From the NCBI GenBank assembly GCA_017549815.1, contig JAFYNH010000001.1, positions 1 through 64,000 of the forward strand: 64,000 bases of DNA, in the 5' to 3' direction. This document shows, one piece after another, positions 17,161 through 26,347 of this stretch. Under the pieces are notes generated by a model. That model worked only from the letters and a program-made list of their open reading frames with translations, did no database searches and was not told the origin of the DNA. Position 1 is the stretch's first letter. Every line of letters begins with the position of its first letter. The stretch is from Selenomonadaceae bacterium. GTDB taxonomy: Bacteria > Bacillota > Negativicutes > Selenomonadales > Selenomonadaceae. The position numbers were made by a program, and so were the translations under genes.

Positions 17161-17952
17161 TCAAAAACCCGTCTTAATTTTTAGTTGCTTGCCGCCGTTA
17201 AGCGTAGTTAAAATTCCCATTTTGCCATAAATCGCGTCGCGAACGGCTTTGCTTAAAGCATTACGCGCTTGAACCATCGAAACTTCCGCCGCGCCAATTT
17301 TAATCGAATACTCGCCAAAACTCGTGTCGCCCGTCGAAATGACGCCGTTATTTATGACATTGTCGTCGCCGATTATGATATTCGTCTGGCGCGGGATAAC
17401 CCAATTTTCAAGATTGCGGAAGGGCTTAAAAGAAATTTCCGCGTTTGTCGAAGCAGAAGTTCCCGTACCCATGCCGACGCCTTTAACCTGTAAAGTTTCA
17501 ACGTCAACAAATCGAACAGTAACATTTGCCGTGACGGTGTACTTCGACGCGCCCGCTTTAGCTCCCATTGCCCCGACGCTTAAGCCGCTTTCCTTAACCG
17601 TCATGCCCGTCAACGAACCGACTAAAATATATTCGGCGGCAAGAAACTTTCCGAGTTGCGGAACGGTTGACGGGTCGAAAAGTCCCGAACGATTTATGCC
17701 TTGCATACGGGCAACAGTTACCATTTGTTCATAGTCGATTAAGTCAAACCAATCACTCGCCGACAACTGATAAATCGCGTATTCAGTTGCGCTAGAATAA
17801 TCTTGGTCGCGGAAACCTTCGCTGGTTATCGCTTTATTGGCAAATTCGCAAACGGCTATGCGCGGGTGATTTTTCATTGGAGTTGCCGCGTCCGCCGAAT
17901 TCGCCGCTAATAAAACCAGAAACGCCGCCATTATCCATAAAAATTTTTTCAT
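17161..17952 (-). CDS. CsgG-like secreted protein (last gene of surface locus)
   Basis: A 263-residue protein with a Sec signal peptide (cleavage near ANSADA-ATP) and no lipobox. The mature part follows the CsgG/TolB-like pattern: RIAVCEFANKA, SDWFDLIDYEQM, FLAAEYILVGSLTGM and VTVRFVDVETLQV. An Asn/Gly-rich insertion (IIIGDDNVINNG) occurs near residue 195. CsgG relatives form or support outer-membrane secretion channels, and others modulate periplasmic enzymes; here the missing lipobox argues for a soluble periplasmic form. It follows the FlgT/LPP20-like gene by 4 bases. Confidence 0.75.
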   Translation of the reverse strand: MKKFLWIMAAFLVLLAANSADAATPMKNHPRIAVCEFANKAITSEGFRDQDYSSATEYAIYQLSASDWFDLIDYEQMVTVARMQGINRSGLFDPSTVPQLGKFLAAEYILVGSLTGMTVKESGLSVGAMGAKAGASKYTVTANVTVRFVDVETLQVKGVGMGTGTSASTNAEISFKPFRNLENWVIPRQTNIIIGDDNVINNGVISTGDTSFGEYSIKIGAAEVSMVQARNALSKAVRDAIYGKMGILTTLNGGKQLKIKTGF

Positions 17953-17956
17953 GTCG

Positions 17957-19018
17957 TCACCTCAAAGAAATTTCCAACTTTGTACTTGAAAAGCCAGTCA
18001 TCTGCACAGATAAAGAATTGCCAGCGGCTTGCGTCAAGGCTTGATAAAGATTTTGCGGCGTTAAAGCGGTATCCGCGTCAATAATACATTGCCCGCCCGT
18101 GAAATTTCTGACGTAAATTCCGTTGACGCCTTCCGTCTGACGAAGAATTTCCTCAAGCTTAAGAATTTTATCGCCGTCGCTTGCGTTAATGTAAATTCTG
18201 ACGCTGGAAAAAACTTTCGACGCCTCACGACTTAAAATTTCTCTGACTTGTTGCGCGGCACTCGACGCAATTAAATTTACGGACTGAGCAGAAACTTCAT
18301 TGCCCGAAGCGTCTAAGCCGTCGCCCGTCGCTTGAAATTCGCCGATAACTTCATCGTTCTCGACCTTTTTAATCTTACAATTAAGCGTCGAAACCGAACG
18401 ACTTAATCCCGTCTCAAGCGGCGTGAAGTCATTGCCGCCGATATTTCGCCAACTCGGAATTTTAATTTCTTGCGCCTTGCCAACCGACAATCGCCCGATA
18501 ATTTTGTAATCAACTTCGCCTTGCTTGTCGACGACGTGAGTAAAGCCACGCTTAATCAATTCCTCTCTAATAGCAGCCTCAACCTGCGCGGGATATTTTT
18601 TGAAATTTACGCCGTTGTCGTCGCCGTAATACTCCATAGCAACGCTGATTCGCGGGTCGTTCAAATTCATAACAAGTTCAATGTCTTTCATAAGCGCGGA
18701 ACCCGGCTCGTTTGAAACGTCAACTCGCGCCGTTACGTTAATCAGCCCACCGCTAGACTTTTTCTTGAGAACTTCGCAACTCGTCACGTAACCTTGAGTC
18801 CGCGATTGAACCGCCTCGAAAACAAGTTCCTGATCAATCATCAAAGATTCGCTCTTTATAAATGCGCCCAAAACTTGTTCGACGGCTATTTTTTTTGCGT
18901 CTTTAATCGCCTCAAGTTCCGTTGTTCCGCTACCCTGAACTGTGACGACCTGCGCGGACGCCGAAGAATTCATAAATAAAAATGCGGCAGTCGCGATAAA
19001 AATTTTCTTCCAATTCAT
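17957..19018 (-). CDS. Secreted FlgT/LPP20-like protein
   Basis: A 353-residue protein with a signal peptide ending near NSSASA. The first mature domain (VVTVQGSGTTELEAIKDA, then AVEQVLGAFIKSES) resembles the N-terminal domain of FlgT and LPP20-type proteins. The middle (residues about 110-220) resembles the anticodon-like periplasmic domain that follows it in FlgT. Such proteins act at outer-membrane rings with CsgG-like FlgO partners; a CsgG-like gene follows here by 4 bases. No flagellar gene is in the window, so a role in another surface assembly is inferred. Confidence 0.6.
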   Translation of the reverse strand: MNWKKIFIATAAFLFMNSSASAQVVTVQGSGTTELEAIKDAKKIAVEQVLGAFIKSESLMIDQELVFEAVQSRTQGYVTSCEVLKKKSSGGLINVTARVDVSNEPGSALMKDIELVMNLNDPRISVAMEYYGDDNGVNFKKYPAQVEAAIREELIKRGFTHVVDKQGEVDYKIIGRLSVGKAQEIKIPSWRNIGGNDFTPLETGLSRSVSTLNCKIKKVENDEVIGEFQATGDGLDASGNEVSAQSVNLIASSAAQQVREILSREASKVFSSVRIYINASDGDKILKLEEILRQTEGVNGIYVRNFTGGQCIIDADTALTPQNLYQALTQAAGNSLSVQMTGFSSTKLEISLR

Positions 19019-19026
19019 AATGAAAT

Positions 19027-22000
19027 TTAGAACTCCTTTTGAAATTTAAACGTGCCGCTTAAACCTTGTTCGTGTCCAAGCCAACCCGTCGCATTAAGGT
19101 CAACCATCCAAGGATTTTTCTTATCGGACTTAATCATCCAGCCTAATTCTACCATCCCGCTCAAGCCATAGTTGCCCGCGCTCGGCGTCCTATATCCCTT
19201 GTAAATGCCCGTGACGTTGCTTGTATGCTCATATTGAAAAGCAAGCCCCGTGTAAATGCGGCTGATTTTACTTGTGCGCGTCGTGAGCCTGTAGCCAAGC
19301 CGAGTCCTTGCACTTGTTGCCGAAGAAAAATCATAAGTTTCGCCCGTCGATAATTTCATATCCATGCCGAGTTGACGAGTATGGAAATAAATCCCGTAAA
19401 CGTCAAGCAGATTATTTTTATTCAAACGGAATTGCTTGCCAACGCGCAGATGTCCCGCGAAAACCGGAGCAGAAGTTTTATCGTAGTGAACGAAGACTGG
19501 ATTATTGCCCTGCTTCATGTCGGTTGAAGAAAAGTCACGTTCCGTTTTGCCGCCGCGTGCGCTCGCCTCGACATAGAAACCGTTATTAAAAGTTTTCCTA
19601 GTGATAAAACCGCCAGCAACGTATTTCATTGAGCCTTTGCCGTGTATGCCGCCAGTAATATAACTGTCATAATCACCCGTCGCGTATTCAAAAATCGGCG
19701 CGAAAACCAAAGGTCCATTGCTGTAACCGATATTTCTGCCGAGACCGATATTAAAGCCCTTGTAGGTCGACTCGATATAGGAGCCGTCGCCAGTTTTCGT
19801 TCTTAAGGAGCCGCCACCGCTACCGATAAAAACTTCGTAACCTTGAGGCTCTCTCTGCATAGTAACGGGGTTATCGGATTCTTCGTCTTCTTTTTCGTCC
19901 TCGAATTCAAAACTGCTGGGCGGGAGCCAATCAATAATTTTATCGCTCATAAAGTCGGCGATTTTCAAATTTGTGATGGGAGTTGTGGAGAGCAATTTTG
20001 TTTGGGGAAGAGTACGTTTACTGTCTGTTGAAGTAGAAGAATTGCTTGTGCTTTTAGTTGTGGGGCTTGCGGTGTAGGAATTAGTGTTGTCGGAACTCGT
20101 ATTGCTTGAGCTTTCACTTGTAGAAGTTTTGGTTGTGGGTGTTGCGGTATAGGAACTTTTACTGTCGGAACTTGTATTGCTTGAATTTTTTTCGTCCGTA
20201 TCGTCGTCATTAATTTTTTTACCGATTTTAGCAATGACGGAATTATCGCCGTCCTTTTTAACAGTCAACTTGTAATTGAACGAGACGCCTTCAGAAAGTG
20301 TGCCGTAAGTTGTGCCGTCGGTTTTCAAGCCGTTTTCGTTCGTGATAAGCGTAATTGTATCGCCAGTTGTGAGAGACGAGCCGCCTTTAACTCCCGCATT
20401 AACTTTCGCGCCTGAAATGTCCGTACCTTTCGAGTCGGTAAGCGTCAACATTACGTCGCCGCTTTTAGCACTCTTTGGAATATAAAAATTCAGAGTGTCA
20501 AAGTTATAGATATTATTCGCGGTAATATTTTTAGAGTAAACGTTAAGAGTATTTCCTGAATGTTCGCCGCTTCCGCTGTATCCGTAAAGATTTGCAGAGC
20601 TAAGTTTAGGATTGCCGTAAATATTGATGATATTGTTTAGGACGTTGCCAGAATAGCTTTTGCCCGCATAAATATTTCCGCTAATCGTTCCGCCGTTAAT
20701 AGTTATTGTGTTGCCTGAAACTTCTTTATCGTAGCTGAAACCGCCAATTACTCCATCCGTTATTGTGCCGCTGTTGATTTTTACGGTATTATTTGAGGCA
20801 GATTCGGAATTAGAAGTTTTGCCGCCAACTATGCTTTTATCCGTCGGAGTTCCGTCCTCAACAGTTTTGCCGCCGTCTGCATAACCGCCGTAAACTAAAT
20901 CGCTTTTGCCGTCATAAGTTGTTGCTTCGCCGTCGTCAATCGTGTAATTTTTATTGGTAACAGTTACAGTATGATTCGAGGCGGAAACTTCCGGTTCAGG
21001 TTCTATTGGCGATTCACCGATTTTGGCAATAATGGAATTATCACCGCTCTTTTCGACCGTCAACTTGTATTTGAGCGAAACACCTTCCGAAAGAGTTCCG
21101 TATTTTGTTTTGGAGTTCGTGGTAATCGTGCCTTGATTTTCTACCAACGTAATTGTATCGCCGACATTGAGATTCGCGCCACCTTTAACGCCCGCATTAA
21201 TTTCTGTGTTTGAAAGGTCGGTACTCGTCGCTGTAAGACTTAAAATCTTATCTCCGTTGACTGTACTTGACGGCAGATAAAAATTCAGATTGTCGAATTT
21301 GTAAATGTTATTTGCTGTAAGGTTTTTAGTGTAAATGTTTAGCGTATTTCCTGAATGATTACCGTAACCACCATAACCGTAAAGATTTGCAGAGCTAAGG
21401 TCGGGACTACCATAAATGTTGATGACGTTGTTTATTACAGATGAATTTTTTGATGAACCGTTCTTTTTATCGAAGGCAAGCGAACCGCCGTAAACATTTC
21501 CCGTTATTGTACCGCCGTTAATCGTTATAGTGTTGCCGCTGACTTGATTGCCTTCGCCGTCATTACTGTCCGTAATGTAACCTAAACCGCCATAAATGTT
21601 CTTGACTGTGCCGCCTTTAATTATAACTTTGTTGTTTTCAGCATTCTGACCGATACCGCCGTAAACGGCTCTTATAGTTCCTTTGTTAATGGTTACCTTG
21701 TTTTCGGAAGCAGTTCCGTTGTTAATGTCCGCCGCCCCGCCATAAATCCATGAACCATCGTAGAAATTTCCACCGTTAATATTAATTACGTTGCCAGTGA
21801 CATTGCCCGACGAAGCGATACCGCCCATAATGAAAACAAGCAGGTCATCTCCTGAATATCTGTTGGAACTTATTAAACCTTTATTTTTATAATCTGAATA
21901 CGTTCCGTAATCGAAATCGCCAGAAATGCCGCCATAAAAATTTTCAAAGAAAAATTTCCCATTATTAAGAGTTTCGCTCGTGTAATCGGTCGTCGTGTCG

Positions 22001-22152
22001 TTAATCTTTATGTTCGTTTCTGTCGTAGTGATTTCATTGCCTGAAGAATGTTCATCAGTAATTTTGGCATCAGCGTAGACTACTCCGCCTTGCCATGTCA
22101 GCGAAGTCGCTGCGAGTGTCGCGATTAAGAGTTGTTTCCATTTTTTGCGCAT
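19027..22152 (-). CDS. Autotransporter AT2 (large, type Va)
   Basis: A 1041-residue protein with signal peptide (to about residue 28, VVYADA). The passenger (about 30-660) is a beta-helix-like array of units such as NTITINGGTITGNVYGG, in two half-repeats each ending in a LTxxKSGDNSxIAKIG block. A Ser/Thr/Asn-rich linker (about 660-740) follows, then a C-terminal beta-barrel (about 770-1041) ending in aromatic Phe (FKFQKEF). The barrel is clearly homologous to that of AT1. The Ser-rich passenger is a plausible substrate of the heptosyltransferase at 14662. Genes upstream and downstream lie within 12 bases. Confidence 0.88.
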   Translation of the reverse strand: MRKKWKQLLIATLAATSLTWQGGVVYADAKITDEHSSGNEITTTETNIKINDTTTDYTSETLNNGKFFFENFYGGISGDFDYGTYSDYKNKGLISSNRYSGDDLLVFIMGGIASSGNVTGNVININGGNFYDGSWIYGGAADINNGTASENKVTINKGTIRAVYGGIGQNAENNKVIIKGGTVKNIYGGLGYITDSNDGEGNQVSGNTITINGGTITGNVYGGSLAFDKKNGSSKNSSVINNVINIYGSPDLSSANLYGYGGYGNHSGNTLNIYTKNLTANNIYKFDNLNFYLPSSTVNGDKILSLTATSTDLSNTEINAGVKGGANLNVGDTITLVENQGTITTNSKTKYGTLSEGVSLKYKLTVEKSGDNSIIAKIGESPIEPEPEVSASNHTVTVTNKNYTIDDGEATTYDGKSDLVYGGYADGGKTVEDGTPTDKSIVGGKTSNSESASNNTVKINSGTITDGVIGGFSYDKEVSGNTITINGGTISGNIYAGKSYSGNVLNNIINIYGNPKLSSANLYGYSGSGEHSGNTLNVYSKNITANNIYNFDTLNFYIPKSAKSGDVMLTLTDSKGTDISGAKVNAGVKGGSSLTTGDTITLITNENGLKTDGTTYGTLSEGVSFNYKLTVKKDGDNSVIAKIGKKINDDDTDEKNSSNTSSDSKSSYTATPTTKTSTSESSSNTSSDNTNSYTASPTTKSTSNSSTSTDSKRTLPQTKLLSTTPITNLKIADFMSDKIIDWLPPSSFEFEDEKEDEESDNPVTMQREPQGYEVFIGSGGGSLRTKTGDGSYIESTYKGFNIGLGRNIGYSNGPLVFAPIFEYATGDYDSYITGGIHGKGSMKYVAGGFITRKTFNNGFYVEASARGGKTERDFSSTDMKQGNNPVFVHYDKTSAPVFAGHLRVGKQFRLNKNNLLDVYGIYFHTRQLGMDMKLSTGETYDFSSATSARTRLGYRLTTRTSKISRIYTGLAFQYEHTSNVTGIYKGYRTPSAGNYGLSGMVELGWMIKSDKKNPWMVDLNATGWLGHEQGLSGTFKFQKEF

Positions 22153-22164
22153 AAAAATCCCCTT

Positions 22165-22968
22165 TCATCTTGAAAACAATTTACCTGTTGCCATATCGGC
22201 GAGCATTGAATCTACGATTGTTTGAGCCGCCTTGTCCATCGCCTTAGCATAAAGATTGCCATTGAGTTTTCTATTGCCAATCGATATTAAGCCGAGATTT
22301 AAATTCATTTGCCCGTTGACGCCAACGACGCGCTTGCTCCAAATCACCTCCCCAGTCTCCGCTTTGATAATACGAATGTCGCATTGGACGCCTATGCCCG
22401 TCTTGATTATGTCAATGCCACCGATTAAATTACTTGCGTCGCCAATCGGAACTGCCGAGCCCATAAGCGAACTGACGAAATTTAATGCGCCAGACAAAAT
22501 CGCGTAGTCGTCGCTCCACCAAGCACCCGTACCCAAATTTATAATCGTGCCCTGAATCAGATATTCGGCATTATGAGCCTTGCCGATTGCTTGAGTGATT
22601 TCGGGCGTAATTATCTGTCCGACCTGCGCGGTGGCGATTGATTGAGCTTTATTTTCGTCAAAGCCCTCGCCTTCAAAGAGCGGGTTGAAGTCGCCCGTTT
22701 CAATCGCCGTGTTCAAATAATTTAAGTCGCGTAGATTTTCGTTGTAGAGTTTTATTTCAATATTATCGTCTAGCGGGCGCGTCTCTGTCAAATTAAATTT
22801 TCGACTCGCAAGCATTTTTTCCATAACTAAATCCGATAGCGATTCCGCTGATTCGATTTTGTCAAAGCGCGTGTCGTCCGTAAACTTCATCAGAACGCAA
22901 GTTGGATTCGCCGCGCAGATTGTCGACATACTCAGCATTAACGCCAATATCAATAAAAATTTTTTCAC
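22165..22968 (-). CDS. Cassette protein C2, CsgG-like secreted protein
   Basis: About 267 residues, starting at GTG 22968 behind GAGGTGA. A signal peptide ends near TICAANP. The mature protein begins with the block CVLMKFTDDTRFDKIESAE and includes FEGEGFDENKAQSIATAQVGQ and AEYLIQGTIINLGTG, then an INLGT-linked glycine-rich stretch. These blocks are nearly identical to C1 (24557), so the two are recent-looking paralogs. The overall pattern is CsgG/TolB-like. It overlaps none of its neighbours but follows B2 by 4 bases. Confidence 0.7.
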   Translation of the reverse strand: MKKFLLILALMLSMSTICAANPTCVLMKFTDDTRFDKIESAESLSDLVMEKMLASRKFNLTETRPLDDNIEIKLYNENLRDLNYLNTAIETGDFNPLFEGEGFDENKAQSIATAQVGQIITPEITQAIGKAHNAEYLIQGTIINLGTGAWWSDDYAILSGALNFVSSLMGSAVPIGDASNLIGGIDIIKTGIGVQCDIRIIKAETGEVIWSKRVVGVNGQMNLNLGLISIGNRKLNGNLYAKAMDKAAQTIVDSMLADMATGKLFSR

Positions 22969-22972
22969 AATG

Positions 22973-23731
22973 TCACCTCTTAGTAGTATCAACAAGACCG
23001 CTCGGCAAGCTCAATAAATTTTGTTCGGGCGCAGGACTGAACTCCAAAATTTTCACGATACACTTGCGGAGCTTTTTACCGTCCGAAGCCGCAAAGGAAA
23101 TTTTCTTCAAAGTGTCACCGTCGAAGTAGTAACGAATCGCGCTGACTTTGGAGCCGTCTTTTGCGCTGAAATCTTCATAGGTCAAGCCGTTATCGAGCGT
23201 ACCTTCCGCGACGAATTTATATTTTCTCTGCGCGGAATCATTTTGACTTTCAGAAAGAATTGCGCTCATCATCTCGGTAAAATTAGCGTCGCCGAAACTT
23301 TCACCGTTTAAAAATTCAGCTAGATAATTGCGCGGGTTAGCAGCAACCTTGCCCCTTCTGTCGCCGAAATATTCAAAGCCACCGTTTTTGTTCGGATAGC
23401 GCGTGAAAATAAAATTCTCGCCGCCCTTAATCAGCCGACATTGGAAAAAATCTTTGTAGCCGACTTCCTCATAACGATTATCGTCGTCGCTGACAATAAT
23501 GCCTCGTAGCGGTCTGTTCAGAAAAAAATCGTTGCCCTCGACCGCTAAACCGTTCTTGCCGTAAAGATCAACGGCATCGCGATTGGTGACGCGGGGCGCG
23601 GGCGTTAAGTTATCATAGCGGATTGTGTATCGCCCGCCCTCTAAAATTTTTTGATAAGCCTCGATTTTAGACGCCTCAACCTGCGCGGACAAAATCAGCA
23701 ACGCCATTATCAGCAAAAAAAATTTCTTCAT
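22973..23731 (-). CDS. Cassette protein B2, secreted protein of unknown function
   Basis: A 252-residue protein with signal peptide (to about residue 20, AQVEAS). It shares with B1 (25405) the blocks ILEGGRYTIRYDNLTP near the start, AIRYYFDGDTLKKI in the middle and ILEFSPAPEQNLLSLP with LVDTTKR at the end. No known domain is recognised; the alternating strands and final LPxxL segment recall LolA/LppX-type lipoprotein-binding folds, which is only a guess. Its ATG overlaps the A2 stop (ATGA). Confidence 0.6.
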   Translation of the reverse strand: MKKFFLLIMALLILSAQVEASKIEAYQKILEGGRYTIRYDNLTPAPRVTNRDAVDLYGKNGLAVEGNDFFLNRPLRGIIVSDDDNRYEEVGYKDFFQCRLIKGGENFIFTRYPNKNGGFEYFGDRRGKVAANPRNYLAEFLNGESFGDANFTEMMSAILSESQNDSAQRKYKFVAEGTLDNGLTYEDFSAKDGSKVSAIRYYFDGDTLKKISFAASDGKKLRKCIVKILEFSPAPEQNLLSLPSGLVDTTKR

Positions 23732-24543
23732 CGAATTTCGTCAAGCCTCCCGATAAACGGCGGATTTTCTAAAAGGTCATTCATGTCGCCGACGCCCGCC
23801 GCGTGAATTCTTTCCTTGCCGCTAAGTTTAAAGTCGCCGCTCGGAACGACAGCCAAAATTTTTTTCACGACAAGGCTATTAATTTCAAACTCCTTATCGT
23901 TCACCGAAAGTGCCGATTGCGCTAAAGCAAGTTCACCTTTATCATAGCATAAGTTAAAAATAATCGTCGCCGATTTTCCGCCCGCAACATTTTTGATTTT
24001 CGATGCGTAACGGTCGCAGTCGTATTCCTTGCCGTCAATAACTTTTTTAACGCTCTCAATAAAAATTGGTTCGCTCATTGCGGCAGGAACTTTATGGAAC
24101 TTATCATGCCAATTAAAAACCGCAAGTTCATTCGGGAGCGACAGCGATTGATAAATCGTTCCCCAACCTTCGGCGGGATTTAAATTTTCGTCTTCAAGTT
24201 GCTCTTCGCAAGCCATAAGCGCAAAATCTTTCTCTATGAATTTATAAAACTTGCCGTTCATGCTCATGAATTCGGGATATTTTTCACTGCCGAACGCCGC
24301 GCCTAACGGATTCAAAATCGAAACCATAGCCCGATAATTTCCGCCCAAATTCGTCCGAGACATACGCCGCCCGCTGTCCTGCGCCACAATTCGTTTAATA
24401 TTCTTATCGTCGTATTCCACATAAAAACTTTCCGACGTTAAAATTTGTCGATACTCCTGCGCTTTGAGTTGCTCCGCTTCAACCTGCGCGGACATCAAAA
24501 AAATTGTCGCAACCGCCATGAAGAAAAAATTTTTAAGCCGCAC
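23728..24543 (-). CDS. Cassette protein A2, secreted protein of unknown function
   Basis: About 271 residues, starting at GTG 24543, 7 bases behind GGAGG. A signal peptide ends near SAQVEA. Similarity to A1 (26348) is clear at the mature N-terminus (KAQEYRQILTSESFYVEYDD) and the C-terminus (VGDMNDLLENPP), weaker in between, so the two copies have diverged more than the C pair. No known domain is recognised. It is coupled to B2 by a 4-base overlap. Confidence 0.58.
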   Translation of the reverse strand: MRLKNFFFMAVATIFLMSAQVEAEQLKAQEYRQILTSESFYVEYDDKNIKRIVAQDSGRRMSRTNLGGNYRAMVSILNPLGAAFGSEKYPEFMSMNGKFYKFIEKDFALMACEEQLEDENLNPAEGWGTIYQSLSLPNELAVFNWHDKFHKVPAAMSEPIFIESVKKVIDGKEYDCDRYASKIKNVAGGKSATIIFNLCYDKGELALAQSALSVNDKEFEINSLVVKKILAVVPSGDFKLSGKERIHAAGVGDMNDLLENPPFIGRLDEIR

Positions 24544-24556
24544 AATAAAGCCTCCG

Positions 24557-25408
24557 TTATTCTTCAACAAACAATTTGTTCGCGTCGGCATCCTCAACCA
24601 GCGCATTTACAATGGCATCCGCCGCAAGATCCATAGCAACAGCGTACATTTCATTACTGAGATTGGTGCTACCGACTTTGACAAGACCAAGACTGTATTG
24701 CTTGCGAGTTTTTTTGCCAATAACCATTTTTTGCCAAACAACTTCGCCCGTCTCCGCCTTAATCAAACGTAAATCGGCTTGAACAGCTATGCCGCCAACG
24801 TTCATTTGAACCATAGTAGCCACATTCGCCAACATGCCTATCGGACCGAGTGCCGACGCCACATTTCCCGCCGCGCCGAGAAAATTCATAATCTGCCCCG
24901 CAGTTTGTACATAACTCTGCACGTTCGATATCGTCATATCCATCCAGTTGCCCGTGCCCAAATTTATAATCGTTCCTTGAATCAGATAATCCGCGCCGTG
25001 TGCTTTGCCGATTGCGGCGGTTATCGAAGGCGAAATGAATTGCCCGACCTGCGCGGTTGCTATAGTCTGCGCTTTTTCGGCTTTGAAACCCTCGCCCTCG
25101 AAAAGTACATTGTAATTACCGCTCGCCGCCGCTGCCGCCGCTTGCTTGAATTCCAATGCCCGTTCTTCGTAAAGCATGTTTTCCATATCGGCATCAATGA
25201 CTTTTGTTTCTTTGAGATTAAATCTGCCCGTCATTAAAAGTTTTTCCATAACCAAATCCGACAACGAAGCCGCCGACTCAATCTTGGCATAACGTGTATC
25301 GTCCGTAAATCTCATCAAAACGCAAGTCGGAGTTTCTGCGCTCGCGACCGAACTAAAGGCAAAAGTCATTGCCGTTAAAGCCGCCGCCACCAATTTTTTG
25401 AAGTTCAT
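24557..25408 (-). CDS. Cassette protein C1, CsgG-like secreted protein
   Basis: A 283-residue protein with signal peptide (to about residue 24, SSVASA). It carries CVLMRFTDDTRYAKIESAA, FEGEGFKAEKAQTIATAQ and ADYLIQGTIINLGTGNW, matching C2 block for block. The alanine-rich helix QAAAAAASGNY and a hydrophobic stretch near 165-195 are distinctive. The fold is probably CsgG/TolB-like. Its ATG overlaps the B1 stop, and 13 bases separate its stop from the A2 start. Confidence 0.7.
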   Translation of the reverse strand: MNFKKLVAAALTAMTFAFSSVASAETPTCVLMRFTDDTRYAKIESAASLSDLVMEKLLMTGRFNLKETKVIDADMENMLYEERALEFKQAAAAAASGNYNVLFEGEGFKAEKAQTIATAQVGQFISPSITAAIGKAHGADYLIQGTIINLGTGNWMDMTISNVQSYVQTAGQIMNFLGAAGNVASALGPIGMLANVATMVQMNVGGIAVQADLRLIKAETGEVVWQKMVIGKKTRKQYSLGLVKVGSTNLSNEMYAVAMDLAADAIVNALVEDADANKLFVEE

Positions 25409-26334
25409 TTTTCAGCCTCTTCCTTTCCGTCATTTCTCTTGGTAACGTCCTTTAACTCTGCGGGTAAATTCAGATATTCCGGCTCCGCCTCAGAGCTGAA
25501 TTCTTGAATGTTTATAATCGTCCGTGTGCCGTCGAGCTTTCCGGTTTTTGTCTTGTAATATTTCCCCGCCTCAATTTTGACGAGATTCCCGTTTTCAAAG
25601 TAATAGCGAATTGCGTCGAAGATTACGTTTTCGGCTGGATTGACGGCTTTAAGGTCAAAGTAATTGATACCATTCGCCAAAGTGCCCGAACCTGCGCGAG
25701 TATAAATCACGGTACCTTCAACTTTTTTATCGTCGGGCAAGAGCGCGTTCAAAATTCGCGTCATTTCCCTATCGCCAAAATCGGCGGCAACTTCGTACTT
25801 GAAGCCCTTCTTAATTTTTTCTGCTCTGACTTTGCCTTTCTTATGCCCGATATAATCAACTTTGTTTTCGTTTTTTATGCGGGTGTAAAAAAATTTTTCA
25901 CTATTTTTAATCAAGGTACAAGACGTATATACGGATTCGGTTGCATCATCATTCCCGATAGCCTTTGCCAAAAGTCCGCCGATTCCGCCGTAAATGCCGC
26001 CCAGTGAGGATTTATTTACAGTGACGTTTTGCAAAATTAACGGCGTATTTATTTCAAAGTAGCGGTCTTCGCCCGACGCCGTAACGATACCCGCGGCGGG
26101 TTTGTACATTGTGTAAGGATTTTCGGGCGGCTCGACATTGCCGCTGTACATGGCAAAAGTTTCGTGCATTGCCTCGCGAGCGGGCGGCGTAATATTTTCA
26201 AACTTAATGGTGTAAGTGCCGCTGAGCAAAATATTTCGGCAGTTATCGAGTGCATCGGCGGCGGCAGAATTCATTGCAGATAACGAAAACAATAAAGCAA
26301 ATGCCGCTGTCTTAATCAATCGTCCAAAGTTCAT
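25405..26334 (-). CDS. Cassette protein B1, secreted protein of unknown function
   Basis: About 309 residues, starting at ATG 26334 behind AAGGGGGA. A signal peptide ends near NSAAA. It is the longer paralog of B2: ILLSGTYTIKFENITPP, AIRYYFENGNLVKIEAG and YLNLPAELKDVTKR align, while a glycine-rich insertion (about residues 115-135, SSLGGIYGGIGGLLAKA) is unique to B1. No known domain is recognised. It is placed between A1 and C1, with a 4-base overlap to C1. Confidence 0.6.
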   Translation of the reverse strand: MNFGRLIKTAAFALLFSLSAMNSAAADALDNCRNILLSGTYTIKFENITPPAREAMHETFAMYSGNVEPPENPYTMYKPAAGIVTASGEDRYFEINTPLILQNVTVNKSSLGGIYGGIGGLLAKAIGNDDATESVYTSCTLIKNSEKFFYTRIKNENKVDYIGHKKGKVRAEKIKKGFKYEVAADFGDREMTRILNALLPDDKKVEGTVIYTRAGSGTLANGINYFDLKAVNPAENVIFDAIRYYFENGNLVKIEAGKYYKTKTGKLDGTRTIINIQEFSSEAEPEYLNLPAELKDVTKRNDGKEEAEK

Positions 26335-26347
26335 CGTCAAATCCCCC

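Noticed and set aside
17161..19018. FlgT/CsgG-like pair as flagellar FlgT-FlgO genes
   Set aside because: No flagellar gene is in the window and the pair sits in an autotransporter operon; only the fold similarity is kept.
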